Source: CAZCFB01 sp964511535 (GTDB lineage Bacteria; Myxococcota_A; Polyangia; GCA-2747355; CAZCFB01). Taken from it: DNA of 64,000 bases. Position 1 is the first letter of the stretch. Every line of letters starts with the position of its first letter. Position numbers and translations under genes: made by a program. Under the pieces are notes generated by a model. That model was not told where the DNA came from. It did no database searches and worked only from the letters and a program-made list of their open reading frames with translations. This document shows positions 8,360 to 17,074 of this stretch, one piece after another. The stretch spans positions 1 to 64,000 of the forward strand of contig CAZEFW010000010.1 of assembly GCA_964511535.1 (NCBI GenBank), read 5' to 3'.

Positions 8360-11300
8360 ATGCGGCTTTCTTTGAAAACGGCTCACCCGGGCGCCCTTTT
8401 GGCTGCCTTGACGCTCACCTCTTTTTCCGCCTGCCAGACCCCACAAGAGCCCGCGGCGACACCCGTTTCTGCGGATGGGGGCGAGATCCGCACAGCCGGC
8501 GCAGGAGCCACCTCGTTCCCCAGCTTATCCCCCGGGATCTCCGCCCCGTTCGACGTGGCGGCGGTGATGAGCCAGGCGCGGCTGGCGTTCTCTCGCGACG
8601 GCGAGAGCTTCCAGGCGGGCGGCGACACTCACGCTATCCAGGTCACCCGGGACGGCGCGCTGCGGATCACCCCTCTGCACCACGAGCAAGGGGACAAAAC
8701 CGCCGGGATCGGGCCGGGTACCACCGGGCTGAGCAAGCTCCGCCGGGGCGACAGCGTCACCTTCCGAACCGCCACCATCAGGCGGGGTAACGTTCAGCTG
8801 GCAACAGGCGAGGCTGCCTGGGCAGGCAAGGAGGGTGCGCTCCAGCGGGCGTGGACCGGTCCGGATCCGCTGCTCGAGCAGCTGAAGAACCGGTCGGACG
8901 GGGTGGAGCAGAGCTGGAAGCTTGGCCGGGCGCCCTCGGGCGCCGGCGACCTGGTGGTTCGGGTCCGGGTGTCAGGCGCGAAGCTCACGGGCGCCAGCGA
9001 GGGCGGGCTGCATTTCCGCGGCAAGGAGGGGCCTGGGCTGCGCTACGGCCACGCCACCTGGATCGACGCTGCCGGGCAGCGGGTCGCGATCAAGGCGCGC
9101 GCCACGGGCGACGGCATGATCGAGCTCAGGGTGCCGGCGGCGGTGGTGGATGGGGCCGCCTACCCGGTGGTGCTGGATCCGATCATCTCTGCCGAGGTGC
9201 AGATGAACAAGTCCGCGTTGGGGCCGGCCTGGGCCAGCCAGTCGGCCCCGGCCGTGGCGTACGACGGCACGGACTACCTGGTGGTGTGGCAGGACTACCG
9301 CCATTTTAGCACCGGCCACTCTGATATTTATGGCGCGCGGATCACCACGGCGGGCAAGCTGCTGGATCCCACCGGCTTCGTCGTCTGTGATAGGCCGGGC
9401 AACCAGCTCACGCCCGCCATCGCCCATGACGGATCCACCTACCTGGTGGCCTGGGCAGACCACGGCAGCAACGTCAACTATGCGGATATCTACGCCACCC
9501 GCATCGACAGCGCCGGCGTGGTCAAGGATCCAGCCGGGATCCCCATCATCACGGGTGGGTCGCACCAGAACGCCCCGGCCATCGGCGTGGGAGGGGGCGT
9601 GTTCTTCGTGGTCTGGCATGACTACCGCACCCTGTGGGACATTTACGGTGCCAGGGTTTCGTCCAAGGGCATCGTGCTCGACCAGGGGGGCAAGGTCATC
9701 TCGAACGCCTACCACCATCAGCTCCACCCGCAGGTGGCGTTCGACGGCACCAACTTCCTGGTGGTTTGGCATGACTACCGCTCGCCGAGCTATCAAAACG
9801 ACATCTACGGCGCCCTGGTGAGCACCAAGGCGACGGTGGTCAAGAACAGCATCCTCATCGGCAGGGCGAAGTACAACCAGCATTACCCGAGCGTGGCGTA
9901 CAACGCCAACGGCAACATCTACCTGGTGACCTGGCAGGATCACCGCGTGGCCCCCGGCTCCCAGGCTGACATCTACGGGGCGCTCGTCAACCCGTCAGGC
10001 TCGATCACCAAGGGCAACATGCTCATCAACAACAGCACCGGGACCCAGTCCTGGCCCCGGGCCGTGGCCACCGGGAGCGGGTTCTCGGTGATCTGGTCCG
10101 ACCTGCGCAAGGGTACCAACAACGCCGACCTCTACATGCTCTCCATGACCGCGGGGGGCGTGTTCAAGACCGGCTCGGAGATCCTCATCTCTGGCGGGAT
10201 CGGCCACCAGGAGACCCCGGCGGTCATCTACGACGGTGCCAACCTGTTGGTCGTCTGGGTCGACAAGCGCAACTCGCCCTCCCTGTCGCCCGATGTGTAC
10301 GCCACGCGGGTGAAGCTGCCCTCCCTGGTTTTGGACCCCAACGGCCTGGTGGTCTCGGCCGCGCCAGCGGTACAGCTGAAGCCTGCCCTGGCCACCAACG
10401 GCACTGACTACCTCGTGGTGTGGCAGGACAATCGGGCCCACAACTCCTCCGGCGTGGACATCTACGGCGTGCGGGTGAGCAGCTCGGGCAAGGTCAAAGA
10501 CAGCTTGCCGCTGGTGGTCTCCAACGCCGCGGGAAATCAGCAGGCGCCAGCGGTGGCTTCAGACGGCACCAACTACCTGGTGGTGTGGCAGGACCACCGG
10601 CTGAACAAGACCTACGCCGACATCTTCGGCACCGTGGTCAACGCGTCCACTGGCGCCATCTCCTACCCGAACGGGATTCAGATCTACATCGGAAAGAACG
10701 GCCAGTCCTCCCCCGCTGTGGCCTCGGATGGGCAGGCCTACCTGGTGGTGTGGCAGGACCAGCAGGTCAGCCTGACCGGGTCGGACATCTTCGGCGTCAT
10801 CGTCAACAACCTCGGCGGCGCGTCCACCAAGGTGGTGCCCATCTATTCAGGCACCGGGTACCAGATGAGCCCGGACGTGGCCTACGGCGGAGGCTCGTAC
10901 CTTGTGGTATGGGATGACTCGCGGAATCAAACCATGTCGGGCCTGGACATATACGCCGCGCGCGTGGCCAGCAACGGGACGGTGCTCGACCAGAAGGGGA
11001 TCCAGGTGACCAACGCCCACGCCTCCCAGCAGTTGCCCGCTGTGAGCGCCGAGGGGACCAACTTCCTGGTGGCGTGGTCCGACGGCAGAGACTCGCTGTA
11101 CAACGCGCTGAACATCTATGGCCGGCAGGTGACCAGCAAGGGGCTGGTGGTGGGGGCCTCGGACATACCACTCTGCACGGCCGTGGGATCCCAGGACAAT
11201 GTTGACCTGGCCTGCTCCAGCGGCAGCGGGTGCCTGGTGGTGTGGCGCGATGAGCGCGGCGGCGTTCACAACTACGACATCATGGGGGTCCAGCTCCTGG

Positions 11301-12421
11301 CCGGGGTCGTGGTGAGCAGCCCCCTGGGGTTCGCCATCTCGGCGGCCGCCGGGAGCGAGCTGTCGCCCGTGGCAGTGACCGGACCAGCTGGGGAGGTGAT
11401 GGTGGCCTACAGCGCAGTGAGGGCGGGGTCTCGGCTCATCATGGGGCGCAGCGTCACGCCGCAGAAGAAGGCCGGCCTGCCCTGCAATACCGGCGCGGCG
11501 TGCCTCAGCGGCTTCTGCGCCGACGGCGTCTGCTGCGACAAGGCGTGCGGCGGAACAAACACCTCCGACTGTCAGGCGTGCAGCAAGGCCAGCGGGGCCA
11601 GCGCAGATGGAACATGCACCGTGCTGCCCCTGGCCAGCCCGTGCCGGCCGTCGGCGGGCCCCTGCGACGCCGCCGAGACCTGCGATGGCACGTTGGCCAC
11701 CTGCCCGGCGGACACGCTGAGCGCCGCGGGCACCGTGTGCAGGGCCAGCCTGGGCAACTGCGATGCGCCCGAGACCTGCAGCGGCAGCGCCGCCACCTGC
11801 CCGGCCGACAAGTTCCTCCCCATCGGCACGGTGTGTCGTGCAGCGGTGGACGGCTGCGACCTGGCCGAGGCCTGTGATGGCGCGTCGGCCAAGTGCCCCA
11901 CCGACACCTTCATGCCCTCGGCGAAGGTCTGCCGCGCGGCCGCGGGGGACTGCGACAAGGCCGAGAACTGCACCGGGACGTCTGGTCTGTGTCCGGCGGA
12001 CCAGCTGGAGCCGGCCACCAAGGTGTGCCGGGCCGCGGCGGGCGAGTGCGACAAGGCGGAGACCTGCGGCGGCGTGACCTCCTGCCCGGCCGACGTGTTC
12101 CAGTCCGACGGACTGCAATGCACCGGCGGGTACTGCCAGCAGGGCAAGTGCCTTGCCCTGGACGCGGGGACGCCAGACCTGACCCCCGACCTGTCCAAGA
12201 CGCCTGATCAGGGCGTCGACATGTCGCCCGACAAGGGCGCCACCCCGGACCTGGTGCCGGAGCCCGACGTCATCTCATGGCCCGACAAGGGCGCTCCCAC
12301 CACCGGCGGCGACGACGGCTGCGCCGTGGCGGGGGCAGGGCACGGAGGCGGCCTGCCGGCCGCGGCCGCGGCGTTGCTGCTGTTGATGGTGGGGATCAGG
12401 CGGCGGAGGCGGCGGAAGTAG
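8360..12421 (+). CDS. Large repeat lipoprotein with MYXO-CTERM-like tail
   Basis: 1353 residues. The signal peptide ends in the lipobox SFSAC. Residues ~290-1030 hold about 13 clear and one degenerate copies of a ~45-residue repeat patterned PAVAYDGTDYLVVWQD...DIYGARV, probably propeller blades. Residues ~1035-1260 are Cys-rich: one module (CNTGAACLSGFCADGVCC) and then five repeats of ~33 residues of the form CRA..G.CD.AE.C.G....CPAD, resembling disintegrin-type modules. An Asp/Pro linker (TPDLSKTPDQGVDM) leads to GCAVAGAG, a hydrophobic stretch and a terminal run of arginines, resembling MYXO-CTERM sorting tails. Having both a lipobox and such a tail is odd. The RBS is weak (AAAGG, about 11 bases upstream). 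Function unknown; likely surface display. Confidence 0.83.
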   Translation: MRLSLKTAHPGALLAALTLTSFSACQTPQEPAATPVSADGGEIRTAGAGATSFPSLSPGISAPFDVAAVMSQARLAFSRDGESFQAGGDTHAIQVTRDGALRITPLHHEQGDKTAGIGPGTTGLSKLRRGDSVTFRTATIRRGNVQLATGEAAWAGKEGALQRAWTGPDPLLEQLKNRSDGVEQSWKLGRAPSGAGDLVVRVRVSGAKLTGASEGGLHFRGKEGPGLRYGHATWIDAAGQRVAIKARATGDGMIELRVPAAVVDGAAYPVVLDPIISAEVQMNKSALGPAWASQSAPAVAYDGTDYLVVWQDYRHFSTGHSDIYGARITTAGKLLDPTGFVVCDRPGNQLTPAIAHDGSTYLVAWADHGSNVNYADIYATRIDSAGVVKDPAGIPIITGGSHQNAPAIGVGGGVFFVVWHDYRTLWDIYGARVSSKGIVLDQGGKVISNAYHHQLHPQVAFDGTNFLVVWHDYRSPSYQNDIYGALVSTKATVVKNSILIGRAKYNQHYPSVAYNANGNIYLVTWQDHRVAPGSQADIYGALVNPSGSITKGNMLINNSTGTQSWPRAVATGSGFSVIWSDLRKGTNNADLYMLSMTAGGVFKTGSEILISGGIGHQETPAVIYDGANLLVVWVDKRNSPSLSPDVYATRVKLPSLVLDPNGLVVSAAPAVQLKPALATNGTDYLVVWQDNRAHNSSGVDIYGVRVSSSGKVKDSLPLVVSNAAGNQQAPAVASDGTNYLVVWQDHRLNKTYADIFGTVVNASTGAISYPNGIQIYIGKNGQSSPAVASDGQAYLVVWQDQQVSLTGSDIFGVIVNNLGGASTKVVPIYSGTGYQMSPDVAYGGGSYLVVWDDSRNQTMSGLDIYAARVASNGTVLDQKGIQVTNAHASQQLPAVSAEGTNFLVAWSDGRDSLYNALNIYGRQVTSKGLVVGASDIPLCTAVGSQDNVDLACSSGSGCLVVWRDERGGVHNYDIMGVQLLAGVVVSSPLGFAISAAAGSELSPVAVTGPAGEVMVAYSAVRAGSRLIMGRSVTPQKKAGLPCNTGAACLSGFCADGVCCDKACGGTNTSDCQACSKASGASADGTCTVLPLASPCRPSAGPCDAAETCDGTLATCPADTLSAAGTVCRASLGNCDAPETCSGSAATCPADKFLPIGTVCRAAVDGCDLAEACDGASAKCPTDTFMPSAKVCRAAAGDCDKAENCTGTSGLCPADQLEPATKVCRAAAGECDKAETCGGVTSCPADVFQSDGLQCTGGYCQQGKCLALDAGTPDLTPDLSKTPDQGVDMSPDKGATPDLVPEPDVISWPDKGAPTTGGDDGCAVAGAGHGGGLPAAAAALLLLMVGIRRRRRRK

Positions 12422-12489
12422 AACGCTGTGCCCGCGCAGCGCGCCTGTCCTCGGCGTGCTCCGCGAGCCTTGCGGGATGAGGCGGGGCG

Positions 12490-14847
12490 CTACTGAACCT
12501 GCTGCTGCTTGGTCCAGCGGCGGTAGGATGCCACCACCATGTCGCCCTTCTTGAAGGCCACGCCGATGAACACCAGCGTGTTGGAGGCGCGGCTGTAGTC
12601 GAAGCCGGCGCTGCGGCTGCGGTTCAGCTTCTTCTTGCCGATGGCCACCGCCAGCGAGGCGCTCATGGGGATGTACTGCAGCTTCGCCTTGGACGAGCCG
12701 CCCGCGATGGAGTCGATGATCTTCTGCAGGGTGGCGCCCAGGTTCTTCTGGCAGATGTCGGCCCTCTGCCCGTTGGTGGCCTTGGCCAGCTCCTGGTAGC
12801 CCCAGGGGAACTCCGGGCCGTAGCCGCACTTCGAGTTGCACACCCCCGCGATGAGGTGGACCGTGGCCTTGGCCTGGTTCTTCCACTGCGGGTGCTTGCC
12901 GGAGAAGAGCGTGATCCAGTCCTTCATGTAGCTGTTGATCTGGCTCATCTTGCTGCTGCTGCACTGAGTGATGCTGTAGTCGCTGTAGCTCAAAAAGCCG
13001 CTCTTGCCCTTGTACTTGCCGTAGGTCTTGAGCTCCTGGGGCGCCTCGTCGGTGGCGATGATGACCACTAGGTTCGCCTCGGTACGGATCTTGGTCTGGT
13101 CCTTTGCCGCGCCAGGCTTGCGCGGCAAGTGGCTAACCACTGCCTGGTAGGTGTGGGCCAGGCCGTACTCCGAGCCGCCCTCGTAGTAGGGCGGGTTCTT
13201 GATGCAGGCCTTGAACGTGTTCTGCTCGGTCTTGGACAGGAAGCGGTCGGGGCCGCCGTCGTGGCTGGTGCTCGAGGACGCGACGGAGCAGAACTTGCCC
13301 TCCTTCACGGGCCCACCGTAGGAGCTGGTGGGGTCCTTCATGCCGGCCACGCCCATGCGGAAGTCGAGGCCGCTCTTGATGGCCCGGGCGAAGAAGTCGG
13401 TGGCGTTGTTGATGATGTTCTGCCGGTCGTCGCTCATGGAGCCCGACTCGTCGATGACCCAGATGATGTCTGCGATGGGGGTGCCGGCGAGGTAGAACGG
13501 GTCACACTCCACGGTGTCACCGTCGGACAGGGTGGCCAGGCCGGTGCCGTTGGACAGGTCGTCCTGGAAGATGCCGGTCATCTTGGTCAAGTCGTTGACG
13601 TCATCCCGCGCCGCCACCGCGCCCATGACGAGCAAGCGCCCCTCCTTGGTCCGCAGCTGGGTCTGGAACGACAGCACATGCTCGGTCTTGGCCGCGCCGA
13701 AGTTGGGCTTGGGCGCGTTGGCGATCTGGTTGCCCGGGCGGCTGAGCAGCACCTGGTACAGGTTGTTGCGCACCGAGGGCGCGTTCTGCCCCCCGGTCAG
13801 CTTGATCGCCAGCTGGGTGCTGACCACCGTGGGGTAGCCGTCGTGGCTGGTGATCTTGGTGCCGCTGACGATCTGGCTCACCTTGGACTTGCCCGGCAGC
13901 TGGCCGCTGATCTTGGCCACCAGCTGGCCCACGACCCCCACCACGTCCTTGGCGGTGGAGGGCAACGAGACGATGAAGCCCGCCACGTTGGCCGGCTTGT
14001 TCTTGTCGTCCTTGATCAGCTCCATGGCCCCCGCCGCCTCCTTGGCCTTGGCGTTCTTCAGCGTCAGGTCGCCGTACAGGGCCTTCTTCTCCAGGGCCAG
14101 GTGCCAGCCGCCCGGCGTGCTCTTCTTGAACTGCATCGGCTTGAGGCCCGCCGAGCCGGTGGTCTCGCCCTTCTTGTGGCAGACGAAGGTGGGCAGGTCC
14201 TTGTCGTTGGTCTTGGTGTCGGGGAAGGTGACCTTCTTCTTCGGGTCGCTCTCGCCGTTGGAGCAGAGGAAGTGCACCGCGGGCGAGCACTTGTTGCCGG
14301 CGCCGCACTTCTGGCCCTTGCCGCACTTGCCCTTGCCGAAGTCGGGGCACCCCTTGCGCTTTTCGCCGCAGGTGTTCAGGCAGCAGCCGAGCTTGCCGTC
14401 CAGGTTCAGGTCCTCGTCGCCGTCCTTGACGCCGTCGTTGTCCGAGTCCTTGTCCTTGTAGTCCGGCGTCTTGTCGCCGTCCGAGTCTCTGGGCGCCTTG
14501 GGGTTGCCCGCCTCGATGCGGTCCGGGATCTTGTCGCCGTCCGAGTCGGTGTCGTTGTAGTCCGGGAACTTGTCGCCGTCGGTGTCCTTCTGGTTCTTGC
14601 CGCAGCCCTCGATGTGATCGGGGATGCCGTCCTTGTCCAGGTCCTGGCCCTTTTTGCAGGGGCCGCCGCCGCCCACGTCGGGGAAGACATAGGCGTCCGC
14701 CCCTGGATCCCAGCCGTCCTTGCCCGGGTTGCCCCCCGCGTCCCAGCCAGAGTCGAACTCCTCCGATCCGCAGCCACTCTGGGCCAGGATTCCGACGATG
14801 AAAATGGGAAGGATCCAAAAAGAAGATAAGTGATAATGTTGCCGCAT
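12490..14847 (-). CDS. vWA-domain lipoprotein with thrombospondin type 3 Ca-binding repeats
   Basis: 785 residues. A hydrophobic N-terminal signal ends near AQSGC, a loose lipobox. About residues 65-155 carry thrombospondin type 3-like acidic repeats (DLDKDGIPD, DTDGDKFPD, DSDGDKIPD, DSDGDKTPD, DSDNDGVKDGDED) expected to bind several Ca ions, followed by a Cys-rich knot. A von Willebrand A domain begins near residue 460 with WVIDESGSMSDD, where D466, S468 and S470 form the metal-ion-dependent adhesion site. Probably extracellular and adhesive. The start at 14847 is preferred over an in-frame start at 15087, which would overlap the divergent sirtuin gene. It converges with the gene ending at 12421. 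Confidence 0.82.
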   Translation of the reverse strand: MRQHYHLSSFWILPIFIVGILAQSGCGSEEFDSGWDAGGNPGKDGWDPGADAYVFPDVGGGGPCKKGQDLDKDGIPDHIEGCGKNQKDTDGDKFPDYNDTDSDGDKIPDRIEAGNPKAPRDSDGDKTPDYKDKDSDNDGVKDGDEDLNLDGKLGCCLNTCGEKRKGCPDFGKGKCGKGQKCGAGNKCSPAVHFLCSNGESDPKKKVTFPDTKTNDKDLPTFVCHKKGETTGSAGLKPMQFKKSTPGGWHLALEKKALYGDLTLKNAKAKEAAGAMELIKDDKNKPANVAGFIVSLPSTAKDVVGVVGQLVAKISGQLPGKSKVSQIVSGTKITSHDGYPTVVSTQLAIKLTGGQNAPSVRNNLYQVLLSRPGNQIANAPKPNFGAAKTEHVLSFQTQLRTKEGRLLVMGAVAARDDVNDLTKMTGIFQDDLSNGTGLATLSDGDTVECDPFYLAGTPIADIIWVIDESGSMSDDRQNIINNATDFFARAIKSGLDFRMGVAGMKDPTSSYGGPVKEGKFCSVASSSTSHDGGPDRFLSKTEQNTFKACIKNPPYYEGGSEYGLAHTYQAVVSHLPRKPGAAKDQTKIRTEANLVVIIATDEAPQELKTYGKYKGKSGFLSYSDYSITQCSSSKMSQINSYMKDWITLFSGKHPQWKNQAKATVHLIAGVCNSKCGYGPEFPWGYQELAKATNGQRADICQKNLGATLQKIIDSIAGGSSKAKLQYIPMSASLAVAIGKKKLNRSRSAGFDYSRASNTLVFIGVAFKKGDMVVASYRRWTKQQQVQ

Positions 14848-14904
14848 CAAAGCCTGCCTCTCCGGCGCGTTGCAGGGCGCCGGTCCGGAAAAAAAGCAGG
14901 GTAT

Positions 14905-14910
14905 TATACT
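14905..14910 (+). promoter_or_regulatory. Candidate -10 box for the sirtuin gene
   Basis: TATACT lies in the short divergent region, 41 bases before the sirtuin ATG. No convincing -35 element is found at the usual spacing, so this is only a candidate. Confidence 0.3.
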
Positions 14911-14950
14911 GTAGAATCGGCCCGCGAAACAAGGCCCAAGGAGCCCGTCC

Positions 14951-15799
14951 ATGGATCCAGAATCCGTGCAGTTGCCAGAGGATCTCGAGAAACGACTCGT
15001 CGCGTTCGCACGACAGGAGGGCTCCCTGGTGGCCTTGACCGGCGCCGGGATCTCCGCCGAGAGCGGCATCCCCACCTTCCGCGGCAAGGACGGCTACTGG
15101 ACCGTGGGGTCCAAGGAATATCACCCCCAGGAGATGGCGACCCACGCCATGTTCAGCCGCTACCCCGAGGAGGTGTGGGCCTGGTATCTGTACCGGCGCA
15201 CTGTCTGCCGCGCGGCCGGGCCCAACGACGGGCACCGGGCGGTGGTGGCCCTGGAGCGGGCGCTTGGGGACCGCTTCCTGCTCCTGACCCAGAACGTGGA
15301 CGGGCTGCACCTGCGCGCGGGCAACAGCCTGGAGCGCACCTTTCAGATCCACGGCAACATCGACTACGCCCGCTGTGACGTGGACTGCGGCCAGCCGATC
15401 TTCGCCCTGCCCGACGACCTGGCGGACAAGGCCAGGGGCGCGGGCCTCACCGACAGGGAGCGCGAGGTGATCCGCTGCCCCTCGTGCGGCGGGTGGGCCC
15501 GGCCCCATGTGCTCTGGTTCGACGAGTGCTACGACGAGGAGCACTTCCGCTTCGAGAGCTCGCTGCGGGCGGCGGTGGCCGCGGACGTGCTGCTGGTGGT
15601 GGGCACCAGCGGGGCCACCAACCTGCCGATGCAGGTGGGGCAAGCGGCGCTGCACCACGGTGCGCTCATCGTGGACGTCAACCCGGAGCCGAACCCATTC
15701 TCCGCCCTGGCCGAACGGGCGGAGACCGGCTTCTACCTGCAGGGAGGCGGCGGGCAGTTCCTGCCCCTCGTGGCAAGCACCATCCAGGAGGCAGTGTGA
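14951..15799 (+). CDS. Sirtuin NAD-dependent deacylase, SIRT5-like (class III)
   Basis: 282 residues. Sirtuins remove acyl groups from lysines using NAD. Visible motifs are the NAD loop GAGISAESGIPTFRG (31-45), TQNVDGLH (113-120), catalytic His134 in IHG, and Zn ligands C142, C146, C176 and C179. The substrate-pocket segment VWAWYLYRR (75-83) aligns with the SIRT5 segment holding Tyr102 and Arg105, placing Tyr79 and Arg82 at those positions. In the SIRT5/CobB class these residues read the carboxylate of succinyl- or malonyl-lysine, so desuccinylase/demalonylase activity is likely (inference). Its TGA overlaps the ATG of yhbY by one base, suggesting translational coupling. Confidence 0.92.
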   Translation: MDPESVQLPEDLEKRLVAFARQEGSLVALTGAGISAESGIPTFRGKDGYWTVGSKEYHPQEMATHAMFSRYPEEVWAWYLYRRTVCRAAGPNDGHRAVVALERALGDRFLLLTQNVDGLHLRAGNSLERTFQIHGNIDYARCDVDCGQPIFALPDDLADKARGAGLTDREREVIRCPSCGGWARPHVLWFDECYDEEHFRFESSLRAAVAADVLLVVGTSGATNLPMQVGQAALHHGALIVDVNPEPNPFSALAERAETGFYLQGGGGQFLPLVASTIQEAV

Positions 15800-16086
15800 T
15801 GGAAGGATACCAGCGCAAGTACCTCAGGGGGTTGGCGCACAAGCTCGAGCCGGTGGTGCTGGTGGGACAGGCCGGGGTCACCGAGGGGGTGATCGAGGCG
15901 GTGGACCAGGCCCTGTTGGACCACGAGCTGATCAAGGTCCGGCTGCGGGAGCCCGAGGACAAGAAGGCCATGGCCCGGGCGCTGGCCGCCGGCGCCGACG
16001 CCGAGCTGTGCGGGCTGGTGGGCCACACGGTGATCCTGTACCGCCCCCACCCGGACGATCCGGAGATCAAGCTGCCGCGGAGGTAA
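15799..16086 (+). CDS. yhbY: YhbY/CRS1 (CRM-domain) RNA-binding protein
   Basis: 95-residue single CRM-domain protein, usual length for bacterial YhbY, which binds pre-50S ribosomes and takes part in ribosome assembly. Diagnostic stretches are LRGLAHKLEPVVLVGQAGVT, then ALLDHELIKVRL, and GHTVILYRP near the C-terminus, containing the glycine-rich RNA-contact loop. The start codon shares a base with the sirtuin stop, so the two are almost certainly cotranslated. Two GC-rich hairpins follow the stop. Confidence 0.93.
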   Translation: MEGYQRKYLRGLAHKLEPVVLVGQAGVTEGVIEAVDQALLDHELIKVRLREPEDKKAMARALAAGADAELCGLVGHTVILYRPHPDDPEIKLPRR

Positions 16087-16123
16087 GCGGCGAGACGCCG
16101 CTTCTGCCGCGGGTAGACGCGGC
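16087..16123. terminator. Tandem hairpins after yhbY
   Basis: GCGGCG-AGA-CGCCGC (16087-16101) and GCCGCG-GGTAGA-CGCGGC (16106-16123) are two perfect 6-bp stems right after the yhbY stop, in a convergent junction with the SDR gene. No U-tract follows, so an intrinsic terminator is only probable. Confidence 0.4.
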
Positions 16124-16159
16124 ATCCTGCAGCGTTGCGGCGCCGCTTCTACTGTGCGG

Positions 16160-17017
16160 TCATGGCGGCGGCAGGGGCCCCTCGAGCTGTTCCTGCACCA
16201 GCGCCTCGGTGCGCTGCCACAGGGCCGCGGCGTTGTCGTCGGAGATGCCCCGGTTTTTCGGCTCCCGCTGCTTCAGCCGGTCGTAGTACGCGCCGCTGGC
16301 CCCGGCCACCTCGTCCGATGTGCACAGGTGGATCAGCGGCTGCGCGCCCTTGATCACGTCCGTGATGAACAGGTTCAGCGTCCAGTTGACCCAGCCGGGA
16401 AAGTCCCTGAACACGTTGGTGCCGATGACCCCGGGGTGCATGCAGAGCACGGTCAGGTCGTCGCCGCCGGTGCGCCGCGCCAGCTCCCTGGAGAAGAGCA
16501 GCAGGCAGAGCTTGGAGAGCGCGTAGGCCTTCATGGCGTTGTACTTGCCCTCGAAGCACAGGTCGTCCAGCGTCAGCCTGCCCGCCTTGTACACCTCCGA
16601 GCCGACGTTGACGATGCGCCCCCCTGCGCGGTTGATGCTCCCGGGCAACAGCAGGCGGGTCAGCAGCCAGGGCGCGAAGTAGTTCACCATCATGGTGGCC
16701 TCGATGCCGTTGTCGCAGATCTGCTGTTTGCGGTTGAACAGGCCGGCGTTGTTGACCAGCAGGTCGAGCTTCGGATGGTCGGACGCGACGACCTCGGCCG
16801 CCCGGGAGACGGATGGGAAGGAGGCCAGGTCCACCGGCACCAGGGTGACCGCTCCGCCGGCCGCTGCCTCGCGGATCTCTTGCAGCGCGGCCTCCGACTT
16901 GTCCCCCGGCCGGGCGAGCATGATGACGTCGTGGCCCAGCCCCGCCAGGTGTCGCGCCAGCTCCTTGCCGATGCCCGAGTTGCTGCCTGTGATCAGGCTG
17001 GTCTGTTTTGGGCTCAT
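16160..17017 (-). CDS. Short-chain dehydrogenase/reductase (retinol dehydrogenase-like)
   Basis: 285 residues with a complete classical SDR core: cofactor loop TGSNSGIGKELA at residues 8-19, NNAG motif near 90, and catalytic Ser with a Tyr-x-x-x-Lys-like AYALSK segment near 165. Arg/Lys positions after the second strand (ARPGDKSE) favour NADP(H). The overall pattern, including the late PGVIGTNVFRDFP, resembles the retinol-dehydrogenase/WWOX-like branch, which reduces diverse carbonyls; the substrate cannot be inferred. The start at MSPKQTS is chosen over an upstream in-frame start at 17143 that would overlap the divergent gene at 17075. Confidence 0.88.
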   Translation of the reverse strand: MSPKQTSLITGSNSGIGKELARHLAGLGHDVIMLARPGDKSEAALQEIREAAAGGAVTLVPVDLASFPSVSRAAEVVASDHPKLDLLVNNAGLFNRKQQICDNGIEATMMVNYFAPWLLTRLLLPGSINRAGGRIVNVGSEVYKAGRLTLDDLCFEGKYNAMKAYALSKLCLLLFSRELARRTGGDDLTVLCMHPGVIGTNVFRDFPGWVNWTLNLFITDVIKGAQPLIHLCTSDEVAGASGAYYDRLKQREPKNRGISDDNAAALWQRTEALVQEQLEGPLPPP

Positions 17018-17074
17018 CAGATGACCTCCGGTGTGGCGATCATGCCGCCGGGCTGATGGTATCATCGGCACCCG

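Noticed and set aside
14848..15087. N-terminal extension of the vWA lipoprotein
   Set aside because: It would overlap the sirtuin coding start on the opposite strand and place the signal peptide in mid-protein.
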